A stretch of 64,000 nt of DNA from Candidatus Brachythrix odensensis. Its GTDB lineage: Bacteria; Chloroflexota; Anaerolineae; J036; Brachytrichaceae. The position numbers and the translations under genes were made by a program. The stretch spans positions 381,166 to 445,165 of the forward strand of contig JADKDT010000003.1 of the NCBI GenBank assembly GCA_016714465.1, in the 5' to 3' direction. This document shows positions 49,101-59,892 of this stretch, piece by piece. The notes under the pieces were generated by a model. That model was not told the DNA's origin. It searched no databases and worked only from the letters and a program-made list of their open reading frames with translations. The first letter of the stretch is position 1, and each line of letters starts with the position of its first letter.

Positions 49101-52100
49101 CCGAGGGTGGCGCGCCGGGGAACACGTCGACGGATGGAAGCGGCACGTACACCTTCACCGATGTGCCGATCAATACCGCCTTTACGCTCACATTTGGGTT
49201 GCCTTCGGGCTACGCCCGGACGGCCCAGGACACCGGTCCGGATGGGACAGACAGCGATCCCGCGCCCGCGACGGGCATCGCAACGGTTCCGGGCGGCGTA
49301 ACGGCCGATACCCTGACCTTTGACGCTGGCTACTTCCAGCCGGCCAGCATCGGCGGCATTGTGTATGTGGATCAAACCGCCACGGACAATGGCGCCTACG
49401 ACAACGGCGAGCCGCTGGTCGCGGGCGTTCAAATCACGCTGACGGGTTTCTCGCCGATCAGCGGAACATTCACCCTGACCACCCTGACAGGGCCCAACGG
49501 TGAATACCTCTTCAGTAACCTGCCGCCCGGCACCTATACGGTGACCGAGCAGCAACCGCCGCAGTGGCGCGATGACCTTGACACGGTCGGCAGCTCCGGC
49601 GGCACGTTGAACGACGACGTCATCGGCGGGATCACGCTCGCCAGCGGCGCAACCGCGACGGGCTACAACTTTGGCGAGCAAGGCGTCGCCCTGGGCGATC
49701 TGGTGTGGAGCGACCTCAACGCAAACGGGATCCAGGACGGAGGCGCCGAGGTTGGCCTTCCCGGCGTCACGGTGACGCTCCAGACACCGGCAGGGATCTT
49801 CAACACCCAGACCGATGCCAGTGGGCTTTATACCTTCACGGATGTGCCGGTTGGGACCGTGATCACGTTGACGTTCTCGACCTTGCCCGGTTACGTGCGC
49901 TCGCCCCAGGATCAGACGGGCGATGCGCTGGACAGCGACCCGAATCCTGCCACCGGAGTGGTCACCACGGTCCTACCAGTACTAGACGATACGATGTTCT
50001 ATCGGGAGTACGACCAGGGCTTGTACCAGCTTCTGAGTTTGGGCGACCGGGTGTGGAACGATCTGAACGCAAACGGGCAGCAGGATCCGGGCGAGCCGGG
50101 GATCCCGGGCGTGACGGTGACGCTGCAGACGCCGGCGGGGCTGCTGACGACGCAGACGGACGCGAACGGGATCTACACGTTCACGGGCCTGATACCGAAC
50201 ACTCCTTACACCGTGACGTTCACGCCAGCGGGCGGCTACAACGGGACGCCGATGTGACGACGACCGGGCCGGACGGGACGTACAGCTTCCCGTCGGTGCC
50301 GCCGGGCGTGTACACGGTGACGGAGCAGCAGCCGCCTGAGTGGCTGGACAACGTTGACTACCCGGGCAGCGCGGGCGGGAGCGCCACGCCGCCGGACAGC
50401 ATCGTCAACGTTGTGCTGCAAAGCGGCGCGAATGCGACGGGCTACAACTTCACCGAGCGGGGGGTGACCCTGGGCGACTACGTGTGGTTCGACGCGGACC
50501 ACGACGGGAATCAGGACGACCTGCAGAGCAACCTCGGCGGCGTCACGGTGACGCTGCAGACTCCGAGCGGAACGGAGACGTTCGTGACCGGCCCGAGCGG
50601 GGCCTACTCGTTCACGAACCTGCAAGTGAATACGCCCTACACGCTGAGTTTCACGGCTCCGGCGGGCTACTCGGTGACGATCCGGGACAGCGGCGTGGCC
50701 GGGGACGCCCTGGACAGCGACATTGATCCATCCGGGCAAGTGAGCGTGATTCTGACGGGCAACAACAACACGGTGGATGCCGGGTTCTGGCAACCGGCCA
50801 GCGTGAGCGGATCGGTGTATGTCGATGCGAACAACGACGGCGCGCGGCAAGGCAACGAATACCCGCTTGCTGGGGTGGTCGTGACCCTGACGGGCCAAAC
50901 GGCCAATCAGGTCAGCGTGGTGTATACAACCACGACGGACTCGAACGGCAATTACACCTTCATCAACCTCGATCCGGGGACCTACAACCTGCTTGAGCAG
51001 CAGCCGGGGCAGTGGCTGGACGGCCGGGATACGCCAGGGACGGCGCTCGGAACGGCGAGCCCGAATGATGTGATCCAGAACATCCAGCTCGCGCCGGGCA
51101 CAAACGCGACGGGTTACCTGTTCGGGGAACAGGGCGTGCGGATCGGGGACCGGGTGTGGGAGGACTGGAACCACAACGGGCAGCAGGATCCGGGCGAGCC
51201 GGCGATTGCGGGTGTCACGGTGACGCTCCAGACGATCACCGGCACGCTGACGACCTACACGGACGCGAGCGGGTTGTATACGTTCACCGATCAGCCGATC
51301 AACACGGCCTTGACGGTGACGTTCAGCCAGCCGGCGGGGTATGCGCCGACGCTGCAGAACGTTGGGAGCGATACGACCGACAGCGACGCGGATGGGCTGA
51401 CCGGGATTGTGGTCATCAATGTGACGACGAACACGCTGACGGTGGACGCGGGTTACTGGCGCCCGGCGACGCTGGGCGACCAGGCCTGGGTGGACGGGAA
51501 CGGGAACGGGCAGCAGGATCCGGGCGAACCGGGTCTGGCCGGGGTGACGGTGACGTTGCGGACGCTGACCGGGACGCTGACGACGGTGACGGACGCGGGC
51601 GGGTACTACACGTTCACGGACCTGATCACGGGGACGTACCTGGTGACGTTCACGGCGCCGGCGGGCTACGGCGGATCGCCCCAGGATATTGGGAGCGACC
51701 TGACGGACAGCGATCCGAGCCCGGTGACGGGTGCGGCGACGGTGGCGGTGTATCCGGGTGACGTGATCACGACGACGGATGCGGGGTTCTGGCAGCCGTC
51801 GACGATCAGCGGGACGGTCTGGGCGGACTTCAACAACAACGGGGTGCTGGAGCCGGGCGAGCTGCCGATTCCGGGCACGACGATCACCCTGACGGGTGTG
51901 TCGCCGGTGAGCGGGACGGTAACCTTGGTAACGGTGACCGGACCAGACGGGACGTATGTGTTCCCATTGCTGCCGCCGGGTGTGTACACGGTGACGGAGC
52001 AGCAGCCGGGGAACTGGGTTGACAACACGGACTACCCGGGCAACTCGGGCGGGACGGTGACGCCGCCAGACAGCGTGGTGAACGTTGTGCTGACGAGCGG

Positions 52101-55100
52101 GACGACGGCAATGGGGGTCGACTTCACCGAGCGCGGGGTGACGGTGGGCGACTTGGTGTGGGAAGACCTGAACCACGACGGGGTGCAGGATCCGGGCGAG
52201 CCGGGGATCGCGGGCGCGACGGTCACACTCCAGACCATCACGGGGACGCTGACGACGGTGACGGACGCGAACGGGATCTACACGTTCACGAACCTGCCGG
52301 TGAATACGGCGCTGACGGTGACGTTCACGGCCCCGGCGGGCTACACGGGGACGTTGCAGGACGTCGGCAGCGACGCGAGCGACAGCGACCCGGACGCGCT
52401 GACGGGGATCGTGGTGATTAGCGTGGCGACGGACACGAACACGGTGGACGCCGGGTTCTGGCGGCCGGCGTCGCTGGGCGACCGTGCCTGGGTGGACGTG
52501 AACGGGAACGGGGTGCAGGATCCGGGCGAGCCGGGTCTGGCGGGCGTGACGGTCACACTGCAGACCCCGACCGGGACGCTGCAGACGGTGACGGACGGGA
52601 ACGGGAACTACACGTTCACGGGCCTGATCAGCGCGACGTATATCGTGACGTTCAGCCCGGCCCCGGGCTACTCCGGTTCGCCGGCAGACATCGGGAATGA
52701 CGCGACGGACAGCGATCCGAGCCCGGTGACGGGCGTGGTGAGCGTGCCAATCTTCCCGGGTGTGGTGAACACGACGACGGACGCGGGCTTCTGGCAGCCG
52801 TCGACGCTGAGCGGGACGGTCTACGTCGACTTCAACAACAACGGGGTCCTGGATCCGGGCGAGCCGCCGGTGCCCGGGACGATCGTGACGCTGACTGGCG
52901 TGTCGCCGGTGAGCGGCGTGGTAACGCTGGTGACGGTGACGGGACCGGACGGGAGCTACGTCTTCCCGATGCTGCCGCCGGGCGTGTATACGTTGACGGA
53001 GCAGCAGCCGGCGGAGTGGCTCGATAACGCGGACTACCCGGGCAACGCGGGCGGGATCGTCGGCAACGACGTGATCGGCTCAATCGTGCTGACGAGCGGT
53101 ACGACGGCGACGGGCTACGACTTCACCGAGCAGGGCGCGACTGTGGGCGACTATGTGTGGTTCGACGCGGACCATGATGGGAGCCAGGACGACTCGGAGA
53201 CGGGTCTGGCGGGCGTGACGGTGACGCTGCAGACGCCGACTGGGCCGCTGACCTTTGTGACCGGCGCGACGGGTGCGTACTCGTTTACGAATCTGCAGAT
53301 CAATACGCCCTACACCCTGACGTTCACGGCCCCGGTGAACTACTCGACGACGGTTCCGAACAACCCGACCCCAGGCGACCTGCGGGACAGCGACATCGAT
53401 CCGGCGGGCCAGGTGAGCGTAATCCTGACCACGAGCGTGAATCCGACCGTGGATGCAGGGTTCTGGCAGCCGTCGAGCGTGGCAGGGTCGGTGTATGTGG
53501 ATGCAAACAACAACGGAGCGCGGGCTCCGGGCGAGTATGGCATCCCGGGCGTAATCGTGACCCTGACCGGGCAGACGACCAACGGGCTGTTTGTGCTGAT
53601 CACGACGACGACAGACGCGAGCGGCTACTACACGTTCACGAACCTCGACCCAGGGACCTACAACCTGGCCGAGCAGCAGCCCGGCCAGTGGTTGGACGGG
53701 ATTGACACGGCCGGCAGCCAGTTCGGGAATACGACGATCAACGACGTGATCCAGGGCTTCCAGCTGCCGCCGGGGACGAATGCGACCGGTTACCTGTTCG
53801 GGGAACAGGGCGTGCGGATCGGCGACCTGGTGTGGGAAGACCTGAACCACAACGGACAGCAGGATCCGGGCGAGCCGGGGACCCAGGGCGTAACGGTAAC
53901 GTTGCAAACGATCACCGGGACGCTGACGACGTATACGGATGCGACGGGTGCGTATACGTTCACTGATCAGCCGATCAACACGGCCTTGACTGTGACGTTT
54001 AGCCCGGCCGCGACTTACGTCGGAACGCTGCAGGACGTGTTGACGGATACGACCGACAGCGACGCGGATCCATTGACCGGGATCGTGGCGGTGATTCTGA
54101 CGACGAACACGAACACAGTCGACGCCGGGTTCTGGCGGCCGATGACGCTGGGCAGCCAGGTCTGGCTGGACGTCAACAACAACGGCGTGCTGGACGCGGG
54201 CGAAGTCGGCGTCAACGGGGTTGTCGTTGAGCTGTATCGCGACAGCAACGGCAGCGGTGTCTACGAGCCCGGCATCGACGGGCTGGTGGCCACATCGACA
54301 ACCGTTAATGGCGGCTTCTACAGCTTCACAGAACTGAGCTACGCGGGCTACTTTGTCGTGTTGCCGAGCGCCAACTTCACAGGCGGCGCGGCGCTTGTCA
54401 ACTACCAGAACAGCACGGCGACCGTTGGCGGCAACACTGATCTGGACAACCTTGACCACGGCTACGTGAGTGGCGTCCTTGGGTCGGGCGGGATTGTCGC
54501 GAGCAGCATCGTGACGCTTACGCCCGGGATGGAGCCGGGAGCGGGGGTGGACGGAGACGGAACGACCGGAAACCTGACCGTTGACTTCGGCTTCTACCAG
54601 TTGACGCTGGCCTCGCAGTTGTGGCAGGACAACAACAACAACGGCCAGGTGAATCCGGGCGAGCCGGGTCTGGCGGGGGTGACCGTGGTCTTGCTGATGG
54701 GCGGATCGCCGGTCGCGACGACGACGACGGATGCGAGCGGGAATTACACCTTTACCGGGCTGATGAGCGGCACGTATCAGGTGGCGGTGACGCCGCCGCC
54801 GGGCTACGTGAGCACGATTCCGACCACGCTGAACCCGAACGGGAATGTGGACGGAGATGACAACGGCCTGACGCCGACGGTGGCGGGGGGGCCAATCGTG
54901 AGCAACCCGATTGATCTGACGCCTGGGAATGAGCCGGTGGTGGTGACCAGCACCGGGACGACGGTGAACACGACCCTGGACTTTGGGCTGTGGCAGCCGT
55001 CGCAGATCGGGGACCGGGTCTGGTATGACGTGAACGGGAACGGCACGCAGGATCCGGGCGAGACCGGGTTTGCGGGAGTGACCGTGACGTTGTTCATCAG

Positions 55101-56082
55101 CACGCCGGTGGGCTGGCAGCAGACCGCGGTGTCGGTGACGAACGGGACGGGGCTGTACACGTTCACGAATCTGATCAGCGGGACGTACTACGCCTCGTTC
55201 ACGATTCCGAGCGGCTACAGCTTCACGGTTCCGAACGTGGGGAACCCGGCGACGGACAGCAACGCGATCCCGGTGGGCGGCAACCCGCGGGTGGGGACCA
55301 CGCCGCCGCTGGTGATTCCGGCGGGCCTGATCACGAACACGGTGGACGCGGGGGTGTGGACGCCGGTGACGCTGTTGTCGCTCTACAAGTCGGGGGTGAG
55401 CAACTACGGCGGTGGGCCGCCGACGGTGACTCAGTACAGCCGGATCACCTACACCCTGGTGTTGACCAACGTGGGACCGTATGTTTCGCATGACGCGCGG
55501 ATCACGGACGTTTTGCCGGCAGGCACGAGCTACGTGGCCGGGAGCGCGACGACGATGAACGGCGCGCCCGTCATCGGGCCGGATCCGTTGGTCTGGCTGG
55601 TCGGCGATCTGCCGGTGGGCGGCGTGTTCACGGCGACGTTCGCCGTAACCGTCGATATCCTGTCGGGGATGATCACCAACGTGGCCACGGCGGGGAACCA
55701 GTGGGGGCCGCCGATCTCGTCGACTGTCAGCTATGTGGTGGTCCCGCCGACATCGATCCAGTTGGTGAGTATGCGCGCGACGCGGACAGGCCAGACAGTG
55801 GCGGTGACCTGGCAGACGGCCAATGAGGTGAACACGCTGGGTTACCGGATCTACCGGTCGACGAGCGGGACGCGGGTGGATGCGACCCTGGTCAGCGGCG
55901 GCGTGATTGCGGCGACGGGGGCGGGCACCGGGGCGAGCTACGCGTGGGTAGACGCCAACGCGCCAAGCGGGGCGAGCTACTACTGGCTCGAGGAAGTCGA
56001 GACGAACGGCGCGGTGACGGAATACGGCCCGGCGAGCGTGGGCGGGCTGGTTCGGAACTACCTGCCGAACGTCGCGCGGTAG
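46181..56082 (+). CDS. Giant SdrD-B-repeat surface protein (~3,300 residues, one frame break)
   Basis: ATG 46181 follows GGAGAGGG; an earlier in-frame TTG is less likely. Order: signal peptide; SMP-30-like propeller (46430-47370, with SDRYLFKINKATGKVVPLG); DUF11 (47390-47740); GEVED domain (47770-48240, with FINLWIDLNGDGDWSDPGEQ); Thr-Pro linker. From 48655 to 55370 there are about 19 Ca-binding-type B domains of two kinds. Kind A holds PPGVYTVTEQQP and ends GYNFGEQG. Kind B has GDxVWxDLNxNGxQDPGEPG and DSDP. A second DUF11 (55375-55740) and a fibronectin-like tail ending YLPNVAR close it. The frame breaks at ~50250, where one repeat jumps into the middle of another. Likely a long stalk or adhesin on the cell surface; no enzyme domain is seen. 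Confidence 0.85.
48255..48655 (+). repeat. Thr-Pro linker tract of the giant surface protein
   Basis: Encodes NTPTNTPTASPTNTPTAT units. A nine-base stretch near 48420 (VRRRHP) is out of phase with the rest and returns to frame, the mark of two compensating indels. Confidence 0.8.
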
Positions 56083-56104
56083 GCGCGAACACCTGACCGC
56101 GGTC

Positions 56105-56161
56105 AGCAGACCGCGGACCACTGATACTTATCAGTGGTCCGCGGTCTGCTGTTGTGTTTTT
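56105..56161 (+). terminator. Strong intrinsic terminator after the giant gene
   Basis: A perfect 20-bp stem (56105-56124 with 56131-56150), loop TACTTA, followed by GTTGTGTTTTT. It starts 22 bases after the stop codon. Confidence 0.85.
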
Positions 56162-56174
56162 CGGTGTGCCCGCG

Positions 56175-56427
56175 TTGTAGGCGCAGCCTTCAGGCTGCGC
56201 CAGTGTGTGCGCGGGCGCAAGTGCTGCTTCATCGACGCGCGGGCTTTGGCTCGCGCATGAGAATCCACGGGGGTGCACGGCGCAGCTTGTAGCGCAGCCT
56301 TCAGGCTGCGCCAGTGTGTGCGCGGGCGCAAGTGCTGCTTCATCGACGCGCGGGCTTTGGCTCGCGCATGAGAATCCACGGGGGTGCACGGCGCGGCTTG
56401 TAGCGCAGCCTGAAGGCTGCGCCTACA
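56175..56427. repeat. Tandem 112-base repeat carrying REP palindromes
   Basis: Two nearly identical units (56175-56286 and 56287-56397) each start TTGTAG(G)CGCAGCC with a REP palindrome, followed by ~85 bases of extra sequence. A third partial unit, inverted at its end, closes the array at 56398-56427. The palindrome is the one flanking the RAYT remnant at 571-1451, 55 kb away. Confidence 0.85.
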
Positions 56428-56479
56428 CGTTGCGCCACGCGCTAAGGATCACCGACAAAGCCGACTTCTTCTTTAGCCC

Positions 56480-56516
56480 AACGGGCGCAGGCATTTGCCT
56501 GCGCCCGTTGCGTTTT
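56480..56516 (+). terminator. Terminator-like hairpin
   Basis: A 13-bp perfect stem (56480-56492 with 56497-56509), loop ATTT, then GCGTTTT. The gene it served is not clear; it precedes the tail remnant. Confidence 0.6.
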
Positions 56517-56539
56517 CGGGCGGCCGTTCGAAAGGGGGT

Positions 56540-56770
56540 TTCGCAACCGGCCGGCAAGATGCCGCACAGGCTAATGCGGGTGTCGTCGCCGCGCTTGGGA
56601 ACACAACCGGCGGCAGCAACACCTGGCTGGACGCAGGCGCCCTGGCCATGGGGACGCTCAACTACTGGCTGCTGGAGATCGACCTTACCGGAGGCGTGAC
56701 CGAGTACGGTCCGGTTCTCGTGGGCGGAACGGCGGGGTTCTCCGCGTTCATCCCCTCTATCGCGCGCTAG
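56540..56770 (+). pseudogene. Remnant of a surface-protein C-terminal tail
   Basis: The frame encodes VVAALGNTTGGSNTWLDAG, then LNYWLLEIDLTGGVTEYGPV and the end SAFIPSIAR. It is almost identical to the last 63 residues of the surface protein ending at 59709, and the following terminator is also shared. Upstream of ~56560 the similarity fades and no signal or domain is found. It is a truncated duplicate rather than a functional gene. Confidence 0.8.
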
Positions 56771-56808
56771 CGGGCATTCCCCCAAAATGACCGCTGACCG
56801 CTGACCGA

Positions 56809-56845
56809 TGCCACCGGATGGGCGAAAGCTCGTCCAGCGGTGGTT
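56809..56845 (+). terminator. Intrinsic terminator (degraded copy)
   Basis: Stem CCACCG and GGATGGGC with GAAA tetraloop (56822-56825), right arm to 56841, then TTTT. It matches the terminator at 59743-59779 but has a three-base deletion in one arm. Confidence 0.65.
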
Positions 56846-56900
56846 TTCGATCCGACCGGTGAGATACCTTGAATCACCCCTGCTGATTATGTTATGCCTC

Positions 56901-56923
56901 TTCCTAGATTACATATCTAGGAA
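56901..56923. promoter_or_regulatory. Perfect 9-bp-arm palindrome in an AT-rich promoter
   Basis: TTCCTAGAT (56901-56909), five bases, ATCTAGGAA (56915-56923). A TATACT box follows at 56935-56940, and the next gene starts at 57064. The setting suggests an operator for an unknown regulator; no good -35 box is visible. Confidence 0.55.
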
Positions 56924-57063
56924 ATTATCAATGCTATACTCTATATGTGATCTTGGCCCCGCGCATTGGAAGTAACAATGGCGCACCCCTGGGTGGAGCA
57001 GGATCGTGTTCGGTCAGGTTAGTCGCCGCAGCAATGTGGTCAGACGTGGAAGTTCGGGGGAAT

Positions 57064-59709
57064 ATGACGCAACGGATCACGGCTCGCAGGAGTTTCGCTA
57101 GATACGCAATTGTGGCGCTTCAGTGCGTGGTTGCGCTTGGCGCGGCATCAACGGGCACGCTCAAACTGCAGGGACTCACCGCGATGGTGGGCGATCCTCA
57201 ATCTGCGGCTGCCCTCAGCTGCAACGGCCAGACGATATCGGCGCTGTCACTGTATGACGAGGATCTTGGCGTTCCGATTGCGGGCTATGACCCAATTCCA
57301 AACGGCGCGGTGATTCCTCAGTCGGCGCTTCCGGCCAACTGGAACTTGATCGCCAGCGTGAACCTCGCGCAGGCGGGTGGCACCAGTGTGAAGTTCGATG
57401 TCACCAAGAATGGTGTCGCGGACGCAAGCAGCCCGGTCACCGAGAACGTAGTTCCTTATGGCTATCCGACGGATGCGTCGCCCTGGAACGCTGGTATCGG
57501 CAGTTACTCTGTAACCGCGCGTGATTACAGCGATCAAAATGCGACCGGTACGCTGTGCAATACAAGGACGGTTGGGTTCTCGATCGTCGCGCCAACTCCG
57601 ACACCAACACCCGCTCCATGGTCGTGCGTGGCCAATCTTCTGCTCAATGCAAGTTTTGAGCTGAACACAGGATCACCTCCCCTCAACTGGACGGGTGGCA
57701 CGGCCGGCCCCATCGGTGTTCCCGTGCCTGCCGGCGTCAATGCCGGATACGTGAGCGGAAGCGGCACCCTGTTTCAAAATGTGCCGGTCACGCCCGGCAA
57801 CAGCTACGCGGTGACGTTTTACTCGGGTTCGCACAATCCCCTCAGCCAGACTGTGCGGATTCAGTACTACACTTCAGCCAACGTTGCAATTGGCGCAGCA
57901 TCGACCCACACGATCACGGTCGACCTCGAAGCGCAGAACGGGATGGGCGGGCCCTATCTTTTGGGGCTTGGGCCGGCGCCCTCGAATGCCAGCTACTTGC
58001 GATTGTCTGTTTCCGCCAATGGCACTGACTACGCCAAGGTTGACGCGGCGTGTTTGCGGCAGACCACTCCGCCGACAGCGACGCCAACGCCGACCCGCAC
58101 GCCGACGAACACAGGCACGAACACGCCGACTGTGACGCCCACGGCGACCAATACCCCCACCCGTACGCCGTCCGCCACCGCGACGAACACCGCGACGAAC
58201 ACGCCGTCCGTGACGCCCACGGCGACCAATACCCCCACCCGTACGCCGTCCGTGACACCGACGAATACAGGGACGAACACGCCGACTGTGACGCCCACGG
58301 CGACCAACACCCCCACCCGTACGCCGTCCGTGACACCGACGAATACAGGGACGAACACGCCGACTGTGACGCCCACGGCGACCAATACCCCCACCCGTAC
58401 GCCGTCCGTGACACCGACGAATACAGGGACGAACACGCCGACTGTGACGCCCACGGCGACGAACACGCCGACGGAAACGCCGACCGTGACGCCGACAGAC
58501 ACAGCCACGAACACGCCAACTGCGACGCCCACGGCGACCAACACGCCAACGGAAACGCCGACAGACACAGCCACGAACACGCCAACTGCGACGCCCACGG
58601 CGACCAACACGCCAACGGAAACGCCGACCGTGACGCCGACAGACACAGCCACGAACACGCCAACTGCGACGCCCACGGCGACCAACACGCCAACGGAAAC
58701 GCCGACCGTGACGCCGACAGACACAGCCACGAACACGCCGACTGCGACGCCCACGGCGACCACCGCGCCAACGGAAGCGCCAACCGTAACGAGGACAGAC
58801 ACGGCGACGACCACGCCGACAGTGACGCCCACGGCGACCAACACGCCAACGGAAACGCCGACCGTAACGCCGACAGATACAGCGACGAACACGCCGACCG
58901 TAACGCCGACAGATACAGCGACGAACACGCCGACTGTGACGCCCACGGCGTCCAACACGCCGATGGCCACGCCGACGGTGACCCCGACAACCACGCCAAT
59001 GGACTGGCAGATCGAGGCCTCCAAGAGTTCCGTGCCTGGTCAGGGGAGTATCGTTGCCAGCGGCGATCTGATTACATACACAATTTGGGTGACCAACGTG
59101 GGCAACATCCCTGCAAACAACGTTCTGATTTCGGATAGCGTCCCTTCTGGGACTACCTATGTCGGCGGTTCGGCGGTGCCCGGGCTTGTGCAGGGCCCCA
59201 ATCCGCTGGTCTGGACGCTGCCGACGGTCTTGCCGGGTGCGCAGTATTCGGTCAGCTTCACCGTTTGGGTCACGGGCGTGACCGGGCAGGGTGTAATCCG
59301 CAACGTGGCGTACGTGGGCAACAACCCAGTTACTGAGACCAACGAGATCATTCACGTGTTTGCGCCCACGGCGATCCACCTGGTGAGCCTGCGGGCCGCG
59401 CGGGCGTCAGACGGCGTGGCGGTAACGTGGCAGACGGGCCTGGAGCAGGAGACGCTAGGGTTCCGTCTGTATCGCTCAAAAACTGCGTCGCGCCAGGACG
59501 CCGCGCTGGCCACTCAGGGCGTCATCGCCGCGCTTGGGAACACAACCGGCGGCAGCTACACCTGGCTGGACGCAGGCGCCCCGGCCATGGGGACGCTCTA
59601 CTACTGGCTGCAGGAGATCGACCTTACCGGAGGCGTGACCGAGTACGGCCCGGTTCTCGCGGGTGGAACGCCGGGGTTCTCCGCGTTCATCCCCTTTATC
59701 GCGCGCTAG
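57064..59709 (+). CDS. Exported surface protein with carbohydrate-binding-like, DUF11 and C-terminal tail domains
   Basis: 881 residues from ATG 57064 (GGGGG upstream); an earlier in-frame start at 56947 would lie almost on the -10 box. Order: signal (YAIVALQCVVALGAAS); an unrecognised N-terminal domain (~residues 35-170); a CBM-like beta-sandwich (CVANLLLNASFELNTGSPP, then GYVSGSGTLFQNVPVTPGN); a 310-residue Thr-Pro linker (58071-59003); DUF11 (ASKSSVPGQGSIVASGDLIT, SDSVPSGTTYVGGSA); and a fibronectin-like tail (VAVTWQTGLEQETLGFRLYR) ending SAFIPFIAR. It is probably surface attached; its ligand is unknown. It has its own promoter and terminator. Confidence 0.85.
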   Translation: MTQRITARRSFARYAIVALQCVVALGAASTGTLKLQGLTAMVGDPQSAAALSCNGQTISALSLYDEDLGVPIAGYDPIPNGAVIPQSALPANWNLIASVNLAQAGGTSVKFDVTKNGVADASSPVTENVVPYGYPTDASPWNAGIGSYSVTARDYSDQNATGTLCNTRTVGFSIVAPTPTPTPAPWSCVANLLLNASFELNTGSPPLNWTGGTAGPIGVPVPAGVNAGYVSGSGTLFQNVPVTPGNSYAVTFYSGSHNPLSQTVRIQYYTSANVAIGAASTHTITVDLEAQNGMGGPYLLGLGPAPSNASYLRLSVSANGTDYAKVDAACLRQTTPPTATPTPTRTPTNTGTNTPTVTPTATNTPTRTPSATATNTATNTPSVTPTATNTPTRTPSVTPTNTGTNTPTVTPTATNTPTRTPSVTPTNTGTNTPTVTPTATNTPTRTPSVTPTNTGTNTPTVTPTATNTPTETPTVTPTDTATNTPTATPTATNTPTETPTDTATNTPTATPTATNTPTETPTVTPTDTATNTPTATPTATNTPTETPTVTPTDTATNTPTATPTATTAPTEAPTVTRTDTATTTPTVTPTATNTPTETPTVTPTDTATNTPTVTPTDTATNTPTVTPTASNTPMATPTVTPTTTPMDWQIEASKSSVPGQGSIVASGDLITYTIWVTNVGNIPANNVLISDSVPSGTTYVGGSAVPGLVQGPNPLVWTLPTVLPGAQYSVSFTVWVTGVTGQGVIRNVAYVGNNPVTETNEIIHVFAPTAIHLVSLRAARASDGVAVTWQTGLEQETLGFRLYRSKTASRQDAALATQGVIAALGNTTGGSYTWLDAGAPAMGTLYYWLQEIDLTGGVTEYGPVLAGGTPGFSAFIPFIAR
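58071..59003 (+). repeat. Thr-Pro linker tract
   Basis: Degenerate units encoding TPTATNTPTRTPSVTPTNTG and TETPTVTPTDTATNTPTATP. The frame stays intact throughout, unlike the tracts at 34.7, 38.7 and 44.6-45.7 kb. Confidence 0.88.
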
Positions 59710-59742
59710 CGGGCATTCCCCCCAAATGACCGCTGACCGATG

Positions 59743-59779
59743 CTGCTGGACGGGCGAAAGCTCGTCCAGCAGTGTTTTT
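59743..59779 (+). terminator. Strong intrinsic terminator with GAAA tetraloop
   Basis: A 13-bp stem (59743-59755 with 59760-59772, one G-T pair) closed by GAAA, then TGTTTTTC. It follows the surface-protein stop by 34 bases. Confidence 0.88.
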
Positions 59780-59892
59780 CGGCCCGCTCGCGCGTGGAAA
59801 CGCGTACCAGGCATGTCCTGAGGCGCTTCCGCCTGGCTTCGCCGCGGCACAGCGCCGCAAATTTGCTCAGCCGCAGCCGCAGCCGCAGCCGC

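Noticed and set aside
56175..56427. CRISPR array or a small gene (repeated Cys/Ala-rich peptide)
   Set aside because: The 112-base units are directly adjacent with a palindrome in each; the apparent peptide only reflects the DNA repeat.
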